Assembly (NCBI GenBank): GCA_944323165.1
Contig: CALURK010000014.1
Location: 1-51,294 of the forward strand
DNA length: 51,294 nucleotides
Reading direction: 5' to 3'
From: Candidatus Gastranaerophilales bacterium
GTDB lineage: Bacteria > Cyanobacteriota > Vampirovibrionia > Gastranaerophilales > Gastranaerophilaceae
A program made the position numbers and the translations under genes. Of this stretch, positions 24,376 through 32,910 are shown in pieces; position 1 is the stretch's first letter, and each line of letters opens with the position of its first letter. The notes under the pieces were generated by a model. The model did not search any database and was not told the origin of the DNA. It worked only from the letters and a program-made list of their open reading frames with translations.

Positions 24376-26766
24376 ATGATAAGAGATTTGTGCAAAAATA
24401 TTTCTTTAAACAAGAATTTGCTTATGCTTGTAACAGTAGGGTTTTATATTCTTGCGGTTTATGGTGTTTTAAGTGAGCATACTCTTGTTGTATCGATTGT
24501 TTTTTCTCTATTGTTAATTTTTTGCGTGATAAAAGATTTCTTTAAAATAAAATATATTCTCGTATGGTGTTTTGTTTTTTATATAGGAATTACAAATACG
24601 GTATTACGCTTAAAATCTATTGATGAGCTGGCAAGTATTGCTCCTGTTAATTGTAAGATTTTCGGGCAAATAGTTTCAATTCCTCAGAAAAAGGGGGATG
24701 ATAAGTTAAAATTTTTCTTTAAGGTCAATAAAATTAAGTACGATAATATTACTCAAAGTTTTGATGATGAGAAAACTTTTGTTACTCTAAATACTGATAA
24801 TAATTTTAGGATATATGATTATTATGAGCTTGAAGGAAGATTGTCACCGCCTTTTAAAGTGGGAAATCCTTCTCAATTTGATTACGGAAATTATTTAAGA
24901 AATTTTAGTGTATATTCAGTTTTTTATTCTAAAAGAGGAAGCGAGCCTGTTTATATAAATCATGTACTAAATAAGCGTGAGAGAATTTTACAGGGAATAA
25001 ACGATTATAGAGAAAAGATTATTCAAAAGCACTCCAAGTATTTAGAAAGTCCAAACCTAGAAATATTGGGAGGAATTGTCTTTGGAGATGATGCAGTTAG
25101 TCCTCCTGAAAATATAAAGAAATCGTTTATAAATTCAGGTTTGTTACATATTCTGGCGGCGTCAGGTATGAATGTTGCTTTTATATTTTCATTTTTCTTC
25201 TTAATTTTATCCTTTTTAAGGGTGAATTATAAAATAAACGTTTCCATTGGTATTGTAATGGTCTTAATTTATTCTCTTATGACAGGTTTAGGAGCACCTG
25301 TTGTCAGGGCAACTTGTATGCTTGTGTTTGTAATGATAGGAAAGCTTATAGATAGAGATGCACACAGTATTTCACTACTTTCATTTGTTGCATTTTTAAT
25401 GCTTCTTTATAATCCAATGTATATTAATGATGTCGGGTTTCAGTTATCTTTTGCGGCAACGTTTGGACTTTTGATAATGACGCCTTATTTAATTAAGAGT
25501 AAAAATAGGATTTTAAATTGGGTAATAGGAACTGTAAGTATTCCAATTATTGCCCAAATTTGGGTAATTCCTGTTCAGATATTTTATTTTAATAATATTA
25601 GTTTGTATTCTGTATTTGCGAATATAATGAGTGTTCCGATATTGTCTGTAATAAGCTTTGGAGGTTTTGTAAGTTCCTTAATTTCGACTGTGACTCCCGA
25701 TTATGTTTGTAGAGTTTTCGATTTAATCCTTAATCCTATGATAACTTTTTTAGTAAATATTTCGGATTTTTGGGGCAAACTTCCGCATTCAACAATTCAG
25801 ACAACTCATCCTTCAGTTTTTCAGTTGATTCTATATTATGGAATTTTACTTAATATAATAGCTTTAATTGATAAAAATATAAGAGAAAAATATTTTAATC
25901 TTTTGAAAGCTACATTTGGGATAATGTTGGTACTTTTATTTTTATCAATGTTATCTTTTCCAAACAAAAATTTGGAGATTACAGCTTTTGATGTTGGTAA
26001 TGCTGATGCTTTTTTAATAAGGACTCCAGAAAATAAATATATGATGATAGATACAGGAAAAAGCGCTTATAATGGCGGAAAATCTCAAGCAGAAATATTA
26101 ATTTTGAAATATCTTTTAGACAGAGGGATAAAGAATATTGATACAATTATTGTAACACATTTTGATAATGATCACTGTGGCGGCGTTGTAGATTTAATTA
26201 ACGGTGTAAAAGTAAGTAATTTATATGTAAATTCAAAAGAGCATAAATCAAATGCTGCTAAGAATATTTACAAGACAGCAAAAGAAAATAATGTAAATTT
26301 AATATTAGCCGAAAATAATCAGTCCGTTTTTGATAAAGATGGCTTAAAAATAACGAATTACATTGTACCGAATGTAGAAGGAGTTGGAGATAATGAAGCT
26401 TCAATAGTTACACTTATAAGTTACAACAATTTTAAGATGCTTTTTACAGGAGATTCAGGCGTAGAAACGTTTAATAATTTAAAGAAAGATTTACCGTCCG
26501 ATATTTCCGTGCTAAAGGTTGGACACCACGGTGCAAATGGCGTTTTGGACAATCGGATGCTAAAATATCTGAATCCAAAACAAGCAATTATATCGGTTGG
26601 TACAAACAAATTTGGGCATCCATCAATAAGAACTTTAGAAATGCTAAAAGGTGTTGAAACTTATAGAACCGATGTTAATAATTCTGTTCGTATAGTTATA
26701 AATGCCAATGGTTATGAATTTTTTACTTTTAATCCAAAAAAGAAAAAATATTTAAGAGTTTACTAA
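24376..26766 (+). CDS. comEC: ComEC/Rec2 DNA-uptake channel protein
   Basis: A 796-residue polytopic inner-membrane protein thought to form the channel for single-stranded DNA in natural transformation. An N-terminal DUF4131 region (to about 190) is followed by the Competence domain (LLHILAASGMNVAFIFSFF, GLGAPVVRATCML), about ten helices in all, and a C-terminal metallo-beta-lactamase-like domain from about 530 (FDVGNADAFLIRT, THFDNDHCGG near 594, VGHHGANG). No ribosome binding site is obvious; it may be translationally linked to infB. Its last 4 nt overlap the EF-hand gene tail to tail. Confidence 0.95.
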   Translation: MIRDLCKNISLNKNLLMLVTVGFYILAVYGVLSEHTLVVSIVFSLLLIFCVIKDFFKIKYILVWCFVFYIGITNTVLRLKSIDELASIAPVNCKIFGQIVSIPQKKGDDKLKFFFKVNKIKYDNITQSFDDEKTFVTLNTDNNFRIYDYYELEGRLSPPFKVGNPSQFDYGNYLRNFSVYSVFYSKRGSEPVYINHVLNKRERILQGINDYREKIIQKHSKYLESPNLEILGGIVFGDDAVSPPENIKKSFINSGLLHILAASGMNVAFIFSFFFLILSFLRVNYKINVSIGIVMVLIYSLMTGLGAPVVRATCMLVFVMIGKLIDRDAHSISLLSFVAFLMLLYNPMYINDVGFQLSFAATFGLLIMTPYLIKSKNRILNWVIGTVSIPIIAQIWVIPVQIFYFNNISLYSVFANIMSVPILSVISFGGFVSSLISTVTPDYVCRVFDLILNPMITFLVNISDFWGKLPHSTIQTTHPSVFQLILYYGILLNIIALIDKNIREKYFNLLKATFGIMLVLLFLSMLSFPNKNLEITAFDVGNADAFLIRTPENKYMMIDTGKSAYNGGKSQAEILILKYLLDRGIKNIDTIIVTHFDNDHCGGVVDLINGVKVSNLYVNSKEHKSNAAKNIYKTAKENNVNLILAENNQSVFDKDGLKITNYIVPNVEGVGDNEASIVTLISYNNFKMLFTGDSGVETFNNLKKDLPSDISVLKVGHHGANGVLDNRMLKYLNPKQAIISVGTNKFGHPSIRTLEMLKGVETYRTDVNNSVRIVINANGYEFFTFNPKKKKYLRVY

Positions 26767-27386
26767 TCATTTTTTTCAGCATTAACATTTTCAGCAGCTT
26801 CTTTTACAGCTTTTTCTGCATTCAAATCCTCAGAAACATCCATCAAAGTATAGTAGTTTTCTAAATTTGAGTATAGAAGCTTGCTGTAAGACTTAATTCT
26901 ATTCATAAACTTTTCTTTTTCAACACCGGTCAGTTCTCCGTCTGGATTTCCGTTTATTTCATCACATTCTTTGAACATAGAGTTAACTTTCGCTTTTTCA
27001 GTATCTGTTAGCTTTACTCCGTTGTCAGTCAAAAATTTGTGAAATCCATCAAGATTCATTTTTAAAGTTTCTTGATTTTGAGCAGCTTCCTTGATAGCTT
27101 TTTCTTCCTTTAAACCTTCTGCTACATCGACAAGTGTGTAATAATCTACAACCTTATCATATAAAAACTTGCTGTATGACTGAATTCTATTCATAAAATT
27201 ATCTCTTTCAGCCCCGGTTAATTCTCCATCAGCTTTATTTTCCCCTTGTGCGTTTGTGGTATCACATTCATTAAAAATAGAATTAATCTTATCAGTCTCT
27301 TCTTTTGTTAATTTAAAATTACTGTCTTTCAAAAAAGCGTGAATACCATCGAGATTCATTTTTATATTGCCAAAATCAGAAGTCAT
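26763..27386 (-). CDS. Duplicated EF-hand-like protein
   Basis: A 207-residue acidic protein made of two tandem copies of a unit of about 100 residues. Both copies share MNLDG[IF]H[AK]FL, a loop, DGELTG[AV]E, F[MN]NRI[QK]SYSK and a final helix around YYTL. The loops ENKADGELTGAE and NGNPDGELTGVE fit the 12-position EF-hand calcium pattern, with acidic residue 5, Gly at 6, a hydrophobic at 8 and Glu at 12. There is no signal peptide. Calcium binding is inferred from the loops; the role is unknown. It is divergent from dnaX. Confidence 0.7.
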   Translation of the reverse strand: MTSDFGNIKMNLDGIHAFLKDSNFKLTKEETDKINSIFNECDTTNAQGENKADGELTGAERDNFMNRIQSYSKFLYDKVVDYYTLVDVAEGLKEEKAIKEAAQNQETLKMNLDGFHKFLTDNGVKLTDTEKAKVNSMFKECDEINGNPDGELTGVEKEKFMNRIKSYSKLLYSNLENYYTLMDVSEDLNAEKAVKEAAENVNAEKND

Positions 27387-27450
27387 AAATTTTCTCCTAT
27401 TCTATTACAACCAAACATGTTAACGGCAAAATCAAAAAAAACTTTAGGTT

Positions 27451-27470
27451 TTGTAACGAAATTGTTACAA
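27451..27470. promoter_or_regulatory. Palindrome TTGTAAC-N6-GTTACAA upstream of dnaX
   Basis: A perfect 7-bp inverted repeat between the EF-hand gene and dnaX, 22 nt before the dnaX -35 box. A related motif lies at 50364-50382. It has operator-like geometry; no regulator is identified. Confidence 0.5.
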
Positions 27471-27491
27471 TAAAATTTCTATTACAATGCG

Positions 27492-27520
27492 TTTACCTGG
27501 AACTCTCTTTATGCTACACT
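27492..27520 (+). promoter_or_regulatory. Leaderless-type promoter of dnaX
   Basis: TTTACC, a 17-nt spacer, TACACT, then 6 nt to the ATG at 27527. Confidence 0.7.
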
Positions 27521-27526
27521 AAACGT

Positions 27527-29398
27527 ATGAGCGGGAATTATGTACCATTATATAGAAAATACCGTCCCCAGACATTGGAAGAACTCGTGGGGCAGGAACA
27601 TATAAAGAAAACCTTAACGAGTGCAATAGAGCTGGGAAAAATCGCTCACGCATTTTTGTTTACAGGCCCTAGGGGAACAGGAAAAACTTCTACAGCAAGG
27701 ATTTTAGCAAAATCATTAAACTGTAAAAACGGTCCTACAATTCATCCTTGCGGAGAATGTGAAAGTTGTAGGGATATTACAAATTCTGTACCTATAGACG
27801 TTATAGAAATAGATGCTGCAAGTAACAGAAAGGTTGAGGATACTCAAAATATATTGGAAAAAATCCAGTATGTTCCTGTGAATGGTAAGTATAAAATATA
27901 CATCATAGATGAAGTTCATATGCTTACAAATCACGCATTTAATGCACTATTAAAAACACTTGAGGAACCCCCTGAAAATGTAATATTTATACTTGCAACA
28001 ACAGAAGTACACAAAGTTTTGGATACGATTAAGAGTCGCTGCCAAAGATTTGATTTTAGGCGAATTACAACTGATGATATCGTAAAGCATTTAAGATATA
28101 TTTCCGATAAGGAAAATATTAATATCACAGATGATGCCCTGTTTACAATAGCTAAGAATTCCGCAGGAGGAATGAGAGATAGTATTTCTCTATTAGATCA
28201 ATTGAGTCTTTTAGGAGTATCAAAAGAGGTTACATCGGATGATGTCAATGCAATATTGGGAAGGATTTCTTTCGATACATTAAACAAATTAAGCGGAAAG
28301 ATTATTGCATCTTCTCCGAATGAAGCAATAGAGATCTTGAACGAAATTTATAATGCAGGGAATGAACCTTTACAGATATTAACCAACTTATCAGAGTATT
28401 TTAAGAATTTGTTGATAGTAAAAACCTGTAGAAAAGAACTCTTGCCAGAGTTAACGGGCTTAAATGAACCACAAATAGAAGAGATGTTGAAGCAAAAGGA
28501 ACTTTTAGAAACTCAGCAGATTGTGTTTTTGATGGAGCGAATAACGTATTATATAAAAGAGGTTAAGCAAGCGACAAATCAGCATTTGTGGCTGGAAGTC
28601 GGTATGATCGATCTTTCTAATATGACAGAAAATACAACTTTACTGGATTTACAAAAAAGAGTTAAGGCTCTTGAGAGCGGAAGTACTCCTCTTGCTCAGC
28701 CACTAAGACCGCAAATTCAGAATATACAATCAAGCAGTATTCCTATAAAGACAACTGAAAAAGAACAGAAGACTGTGGAATCGGATCCTGTTACGCGGCC
28801 TGCACCAATTCCTCCTGCTCAGACACCGGCTGCACAAGTTATAAAGGAAAAGACGGACGATTTTACACCACCTCCGATTTCTAAGAAGGCTGATGGAAAT
28901 GATATAAATACATTGTGGCAGAATTTACTTATGAACATAAAAAGTCCAGCTACTAAGGCTCTTTTACACTTGGCAACTCCTGTAAGGATTTCTGCAGATG
29001 AGGTTATAATAACTTTCAAAAATGAAAAACTCGTATCACAAATAAATGATACAAATAAAAAGCAGATGCTTATAGATGCTGCAAATACAATGTTCAATCA
29101 GTCAAATTCAAAAGTATCGGTAAGACTTCCGCAAAGTGGTGATAATAGTTTACAGAATACAAAGCCTGTTATTGAGGAAGAAAAAAAAAAGGTAGCAATT
29201 GAAAAAGTTGAACAAATACCGACTGAATCCGTTTCTGATGAAACACAAGTTAATCCGAATGAAAAAGTTGTAAATAATGAGATTTCAACCGAGATAACTT
29301 CTCCTGATATAAAGAAAGAAGAAAAAAAATCTGAAAGGATAGAGTCTGATCAAGAAAAGATGGTTCTTGAATTATTCGATGGTAAATATATTGAGTGA
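27527..29398 (+). CDS. dnaX: DNA polymerase III subunits tau/gamma
   Basis: A 623-residue clamp-loader ATPase. It has Walker A GPRGTGKTST (near 45), four zinc-binding Cys in the CKNGP and CGECESC segment, Walker B IDEVHML, the SRC sensor SRCQRFDF, then domain III. The C-terminal 250 residues are variable and rich in Pro, Lys and Glu, ending MVLELFDGKYIE. A run of ten A residues at 29181-29190 (codons E552-K555) could shift the frame and give a shorter gamma-like form. No intein is present, unlike some cyanobacterial dnaX. The start codon lies 6 nt after a -10 box. Confidence 0.97.
   Translation: MSGNYVPLYRKYRPQTLEELVGQEHIKKTLTSAIELGKIAHAFLFTGPRGTGKTSTARILAKSLNCKNGPTIHPCGECESCRDITNSVPIDVIEIDAASNRKVEDTQNILEKIQYVPVNGKYKIYIIDEVHMLTNHAFNALLKTLEEPPENVIFILATTEVHKVLDTIKSRCQRFDFRRITTDDIVKHLRYISDKENINITDDALFTIAKNSAGGMRDSISLLDQLSLLGVSKEVTSDDVNAILGRISFDTLNKLSGKIIASSPNEAIEILNEIYNAGNEPLQILTNLSEYFKNLLIVKTCRKELLPELTGLNEPQIEEMLKQKELLETQQIVFLMERITYYIKEVKQATNQHLWLEVGMIDLSNMTENTTLLDLQKRVKALESGSTPLAQPLRPQIQNIQSSSIPIKTTEKEQKTVESDPVTRPAPIPPAQTPAAQVIKEKTDDFTPPPISKKADGNDINTLWQNLLMNIKSPATKALLHLATPVRISADEVIITFKNEKLVSQINDTNKKQMLIDAANTMFNQSNSKVSVRLPQSGDNSLQNTKPVIEEEKKKVAIEKVEQIPTESVSDETQVNPNEKVVNNEISTEITSPDIKKEEKKSERIESDQEKMVLELFDGKYIE
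29181..29190 (+). promoter_or_regulatory. dnaX: A10 slippage/frameshift candidate in dnaX
   Basis: Ten consecutive A residues followed by GG. Shifting to the -1 frame gives Gly-Ser-Asn and then TGA; to the +1 frame gives AGG and then TAG. Either change truncates the protein near residue 555-558. Confidence 0.6.
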
Positions 29399-30178
29399 TT
29401 AAACTTCGGGGATTTTTCTTTTAACGTCAATTATTTTTTTATTCCCATCATACTTTATCAAAACTTCTTTATTGGAATTTATTTGTTTAAGTTCTTTTAC
29501 TTCTTGCTTGGAATTAAATTTACAATCTATAATTTCAAAATCACCACTATTGTTTTCTTTAGATTCTATGTATCGCTCCGGCTTGAGATTTTTGTCGTTA
29601 AGGAGCAGTGTTCTAAAGTTCTTTCCATTTTCAAAAATTTCTGTAATACTGGTTATATTGCCGCTTTCTTCAGTTTGCAACATTGTAAATTTTCCATTAA
29701 TCTTTTCATCGAAGATTATAATGTTAGTCTTAAAAGTACCATCTTCTTGGCGGATGGGTTCAATTTTAGAAATAATATTTCCGGTTGTTTTGTCTTTTTC
29801 TAAAATTGTTTTTATAAATTCATTGTTTTCTGTGGGGTAATATTCTGTGATAGTATCATTTTTATATTCTTTTATGAGTTTAAGATTACCATTGTTATCA
29901 AAATTTCTTTCCCCGTTAATTTCATCAACTTTGAAGCTATAAGGAAGTTCAAGCTTATTAGGAGTAAGTTTTAGCATATCAGAAACATTATTAACTATAC
30001 CAATAGTGTCTTTGTCAAACTTTGGTTTTAAAAGAACTTGATTATAATTTGATATTGCAGCCAAACTCGATAAATTTGCTTTTAACCTAAGTGGATTTGG
30101 AGAGTCATTGTGAGCATTTTTTTCTTCAACTTGTTTATTATATGCAACACTGGCTTTAAATGTTATTTTATTAATCAT
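29399..30178 (-). CDS. Hypothetical protein
   Basis: A 259-residue protein starting MINKITFKASVAYNKQ, with no signal peptide or membrane helix. It is rich in Asn, Lys and Ile, and the middle has repeated beta-strand-like segments (for example GNITSITEIFENGK, and a similar GNIISKIEPIRQEDG), reminiscent of YD/MORN-like beta repeats but not a clear match. AAGG lies upstream of the ATG. It converges on dnaX with adjacent stop codons. Confidence 0.6.
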   Translation of the reverse strand: MINKITFKASVAYNKQVEEKNAHNDSPNPLRLKANLSSLAAISNYNQVLLKPKFDKDTIGIVNNVSDMLKLTPNKLELPYSFKVDEINGERNFDNNGNLKLIKEYKNDTITEYYPTENNEFIKTILEKDKTTGNIISKIEPIRQEDGTFKTNIIIFDEKINGKFTMLQTEESGNITSITEIFENGKNFRTLLLNDKNLKPERYIESKENNSGDFEIIDCKFNSKQEVKELKQINSNKEVLIKYDGNKKIIDVKRKIPEV

Positions 30179-30248
30179 TTAAATAACCTTACAGTTTCTA
30201 ACCTTATATGGTTATAAAAACATTTCGTTTAAAAAAATTGCCTAAATT

Positions 30249-31025
30249 TTAATTTTTTCTATTATTATTTAAATAATTCTTAACATTTGAAGAAAGTGAT
30301 ATATTTTGAAGCATCATATTATATTTTTTTAAATCCCCAATGTTAGCGGCTTCTTGGAGTAAATCCCTTCTGGTAGAAAGTTGCATTTTTTCAGGTTCTT
30401 CAGGGGAATTATTTTTTTCGTCAATTTTTTTAATAACCGTGTCAATGTCAGAAGATGTTGTAATTCCAACTTTAGAGGCAATTTGCTTAACCGGAGTACC
30501 GGCAGGCAGGCGATAAAGCCAATTAATAGAATATTTATCATTCTCAGAAAGTGATGCAACACCGTACTGATGAGGGGTATACATAATATCTTCTTTATAA
30601 GGGCTATGCTGTAAACCTAGGGAATGTCCTACTTCGTGAAGTATTGTGTGATAGACTTCAATATCACTGTCGTATTGTTGGTGAATTCTCCCATCTGTTA
30701 AGCCAATTGCAATTTCTGCGCCGTACAATCTTCCTTGAGAATCCCAGCTAAAATAACAATGTCCTAAAGCTTTTCTATCAACTCGTTTCCAATCTACGTT
30801 AATGTTTGATTCGAGAAGAACACTAGTTATTTTAAATCTTAGTTTCCCTCCAGTAGCAGCGCACCATACGTTGAAAGCATCAATAACCATTTTTCTAAAT
30901 TTAGCATCTTCGCCCGGCTTAGAATAAAATTTCATAGGGGCAATATAGACGACCAAATTATTAATTGGCCATCTCATGATTTTACCGTCTTTTATACTTC
31001 CGTTAAGGTACGTACGTCGTTGCAT
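30249..31025 (-). CDS. Matrixin-family (M10) zinc metalloprotease
   Basis: A 258-residue protein with the metzincin zinc site HEVGHSLGLQH: H130, E131 (catalytic base), H134 and H140, with the Met-turn DIMY at M148. The domain before it (WPINNLVVYIAP, FNVWCAATGGKLRF) is the matrixin fold. There is no visible signal peptide, which is unusual for a matrixin; it may leave by another route or act inside. The C-terminal 75 residues look helical. The start lies 6 nt after a TATAGT box. It is divergent from the 31109 operon. Confidence 0.88.
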   Translation of the reverse strand: MQRRTYLNGSIKDGKIMRWPINNLVVYIAPMKFYSKPGEDAKFRKMVIDAFNVWCAATGGKLRFKITSVLLESNINVDWKRVDRKALGHCYFSWDSQGRLYGAEIAIGLTDGRIHQQYDSDIEVYHTILHEVGHSLGLQHSPYKEDIMYTPHQYGVASLSENDKYSINWLYRLPAGTPVKQIASKVGITTSSDIDTVIKKIDEKNNSPEEPEKMQLSTRRDLLQEAANIGDLKKYNMMLQNISLSSNVKNYLNNNRKN

Positions 31026-31031
31026 ATTAAT

Positions 31032-31037
31032 ACTATA
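31032..31037 (-). promoter_or_regulatory. -10 box of the matrixin gene (leaderless type)
   Basis: TATAGT on the - strand, then ATTAAT and the ATG. No good -35 box. Confidence 0.5.
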
Positions 31038-31073
31038 GCATAGTTTTTTGTTATATTATACTTTTAGCCTCAG

Positions 31074-31102
31074 TTGATTTAGCAGAAACTTTAAAGTATA
31101 AA
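31074..31102 (+). promoter_or_regulatory. Leaderless-type promoter of the 31109 operon
   Basis: TTGATT, a 17-nt spacer, TATAAA, then 6 nt to the ATG at 31109. Confidence 0.7.
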
Positions 31103-31108
31103 TGTATT

Positions 31109-31972
31109 ATGAAGAAGTTTTTGGGAGTGATTGTAATAATATCTTTAATGATGCCGAATGTTGTTTTAGCATCAGAAGATGGTGTTGTTACATTAGATAA
31201 AAATAGTGTGGAAAAACCCAAAATTACAATAGATTCTACAGCTAAACAATTAAAAGGTTCTTTACTGGTAAATGATTCCGAAACTGTCGCTCATTTGATA
31301 GAAGTTCAAAAGGAGCACGATATAAAGGATTTGGAAAAACTTTGGCAGGGTACTGTAGAAAATAACCAGATGATAGAGTTTGCTCTGAAAAAATTGGCGA
31401 CACCTGAGTCACAAAGGCGAATACACTCTTCTTTGATGGCAAAAACTCTTTCTGCAATTATTGCAGGAGCATCATTTGTTCCGAGCTTGATGGGGGCAAA
31501 TTATGGGGTTCAAACATCTGCTTTTTCTGCTGGTAGGCTTGCACAGGGACTTTTAAACAGAAAGACAATGCCTCAGGAAACTCCTCTAACTGATACTGAA
31601 TTAATAGAGTTAGCCGGCATGATTGAAAATCTTCAAGATGCTTTGATAAGTTCTTATTATAATTACAAAAATACTCTAAGTCAGCTAAAGGATACCCGTT
31701 CAAAAATGATTCTGTATAGCAGAAATTACTCAAAAGCGTTAGACGGAAAAGATGTTTTAGAAATTGCGATTTCATCATCTTTGTATGATGCAATGCGTAT
31801 ACAAGAATTTAATTTAGAACAGTCTGCAAAAAAATATCATATACAACTTCAGCGTTTGGCAGGGAAAAAGGTTGTCGATTCATTAGAACTTTATCAATAT
31901 GATTTTAATTCGGTTTTGTATAAAGATGACGGAAAGGGCGGAAGCAAAGGTGGTAAGAATGATAAAAAATAA
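31109..31972 (+). CDS. Exported protein, paralog 1 of a tandem pair
   Basis: 287 residues with a Sec signal (MKKFLGVIVIISLMMPNVVLA). The mature part contains LEKLWQGT near residue 75, a small hydrophobic segment (TLSAIIAGASFVPSLMGANY, near 113-132) and a long C-terminal coiled-coil region ending in a Gly/Lys-rich tail. It shares order and motifs with the next gene, so the two arose by duplication. Family unknown; the helical C-terminus is loosely reminiscent of TolC-type outer-membrane proteins. First gene of a four-gene operon. Confidence 0.75.
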   Translation: MKKFLGVIVIISLMMPNVVLASEDGVVTLDKNSVEKPKITIDSTAKQLKGSLLVNDSETVAHLIEVQKEHDIKDLEKLWQGTVENNQMIEFALKKLATPESQRRIHSSLMAKTLSAIIAGASFVPSLMGANYGVQTSAFSAGRLAQGLLNRKTMPQETPLTDTELIELAGMIENLQDALISSYYNYKNTLSQLKDTRSKMILYSRNYSKALDGKDVLEIAISSSLYDAMRIQEFNLEQSAKKYHIQLQRLAGKKVVDSLELYQYDFNSVLYKDDGKGGSKGGKNDKK

Positions 31973-32852
31973 AATTGCTTTAAGTCTTATAATCTTTTCT
32001 TTCATACTTCTTCCGACTTTAGCAGAAGTTAAGTTGGATGATGTAACTTCACCTAAGGATATATTTTACCGTTTAGGAACAACGGATTCTCCTGAAAATA
32101 AGATTGATGTTACGGGAAAAGTTGAAGTAAAGCCTCAAATTGTAAAAGAGGAGATAAGTTCAAATGAAGCTTTAACTTATGCTGATTTAAGTATAAAGAA
32201 AATGGCATTAGAGGTGTCAAAATCTGTAGAAATTGATTATAACGAGATGATGGAAGATTTATCGTTGCTTTGGCAAGGAGCTGCGACAAAGAGTGATACG
32301 ATAAAATTTGCAATTTATAAACTGTCAAATCCTGATAAGGATAAACCTGATGAAAGCGCTGTAAAGAAAGTTCTGACGACAATTGCCGGCATGTCAACAT
32401 TTTTGGGGGCAGGAACGGGAAATCCTATTCTCGCGAGTGCTGCATTAATTGGCGGAAACACTTTGGGTATTATGTCACAAGACACAAAGGCTTTGAATTA
32501 TAAATATACTCAAGTTACTGATGCGGATATGATTATCCTTGTGAGAAAAGTTGATGAGCTTCAGCAAAAAGTTGTTGATTTGTATTATGATTATATGACA
32601 GCAAGACAACTTTACGATATGACAACGGGTATGGTTCAGGAAAGATATAAAAATTACCAAAAGGCGCAAAATTCAAAAAAAGAAGTTGTTCTAATAACGG
32701 ATACTTTTTACAGAGAAGCTTTGGATGAACAAGTGAAAGCAAGAGGAAGCTTTTTTGAAAAACGTTCACGTCTTGAACAGCTTGTAGGAAATGATATATT
32801 TAGACAATTTGAGTCAAACGTTGATAAAAGGTATGAGAAGGATTTACAGTAA
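31959..32852 (+). CDS. Exported protein, paralog 2 of a tandem pair
   Basis: 297 residues starting MIKNKIALSLIIFSF with a Sec signal ending TLA. The ATG at 31959 overlaps the previous stop by 14 nt and is preferred to a reading from 31899 that lacks a signal peptide. It shares with paralog 1 the LSLLWQGA motif, a hydrophobic Ala/Gly/Thr-rich stretch (LTTIAGMSTFLGAG), and the helical C-terminus with YYDYMTARQ (YYNYKNTLSQ in paralog 1) and RLEQLVGND. Overlapping frames imply coupled translation and perhaps a heteromeric complex. Confidence 0.75.
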   Translation: MIKNKIALSLIIFSFILLPTLAEVKLDDVTSPKDIFYRLGTTDSPENKIDVTGKVEVKPQIVKEEISSNEALTYADLSIKKMALEVSKSVEIDYNEMMEDLSLLWQGAATKSDTIKFAIYKLSNPDKDKPDESAVKKVLTTIAGMSTFLGAGTGNPILASAALIGGNTLGIMSQDTKALNYKYTQVTDADMIILVRKVDELQQKVVDLYYDYMTARQLYDMTTGMVQERYKNYQKAQNSKKEVVLITDTFYREALDEQVKARGSFFEKRSRLEQLVGNDIFRQFESNVDKRYEKDLQ

Positions 32853-32910
32853 CTTTACAATGCCTGAAAAGTATGGTATTTTATGATTATAGCGTCAAAA
32901 AGGATTTTGT

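Noticed and set aside
27527-29398. Intein in dnaX
   Set aside because: Cyanobacterial dnaX genes often carry inteins, so I looked, but the ATPase motifs are contiguous and of normal spacing.
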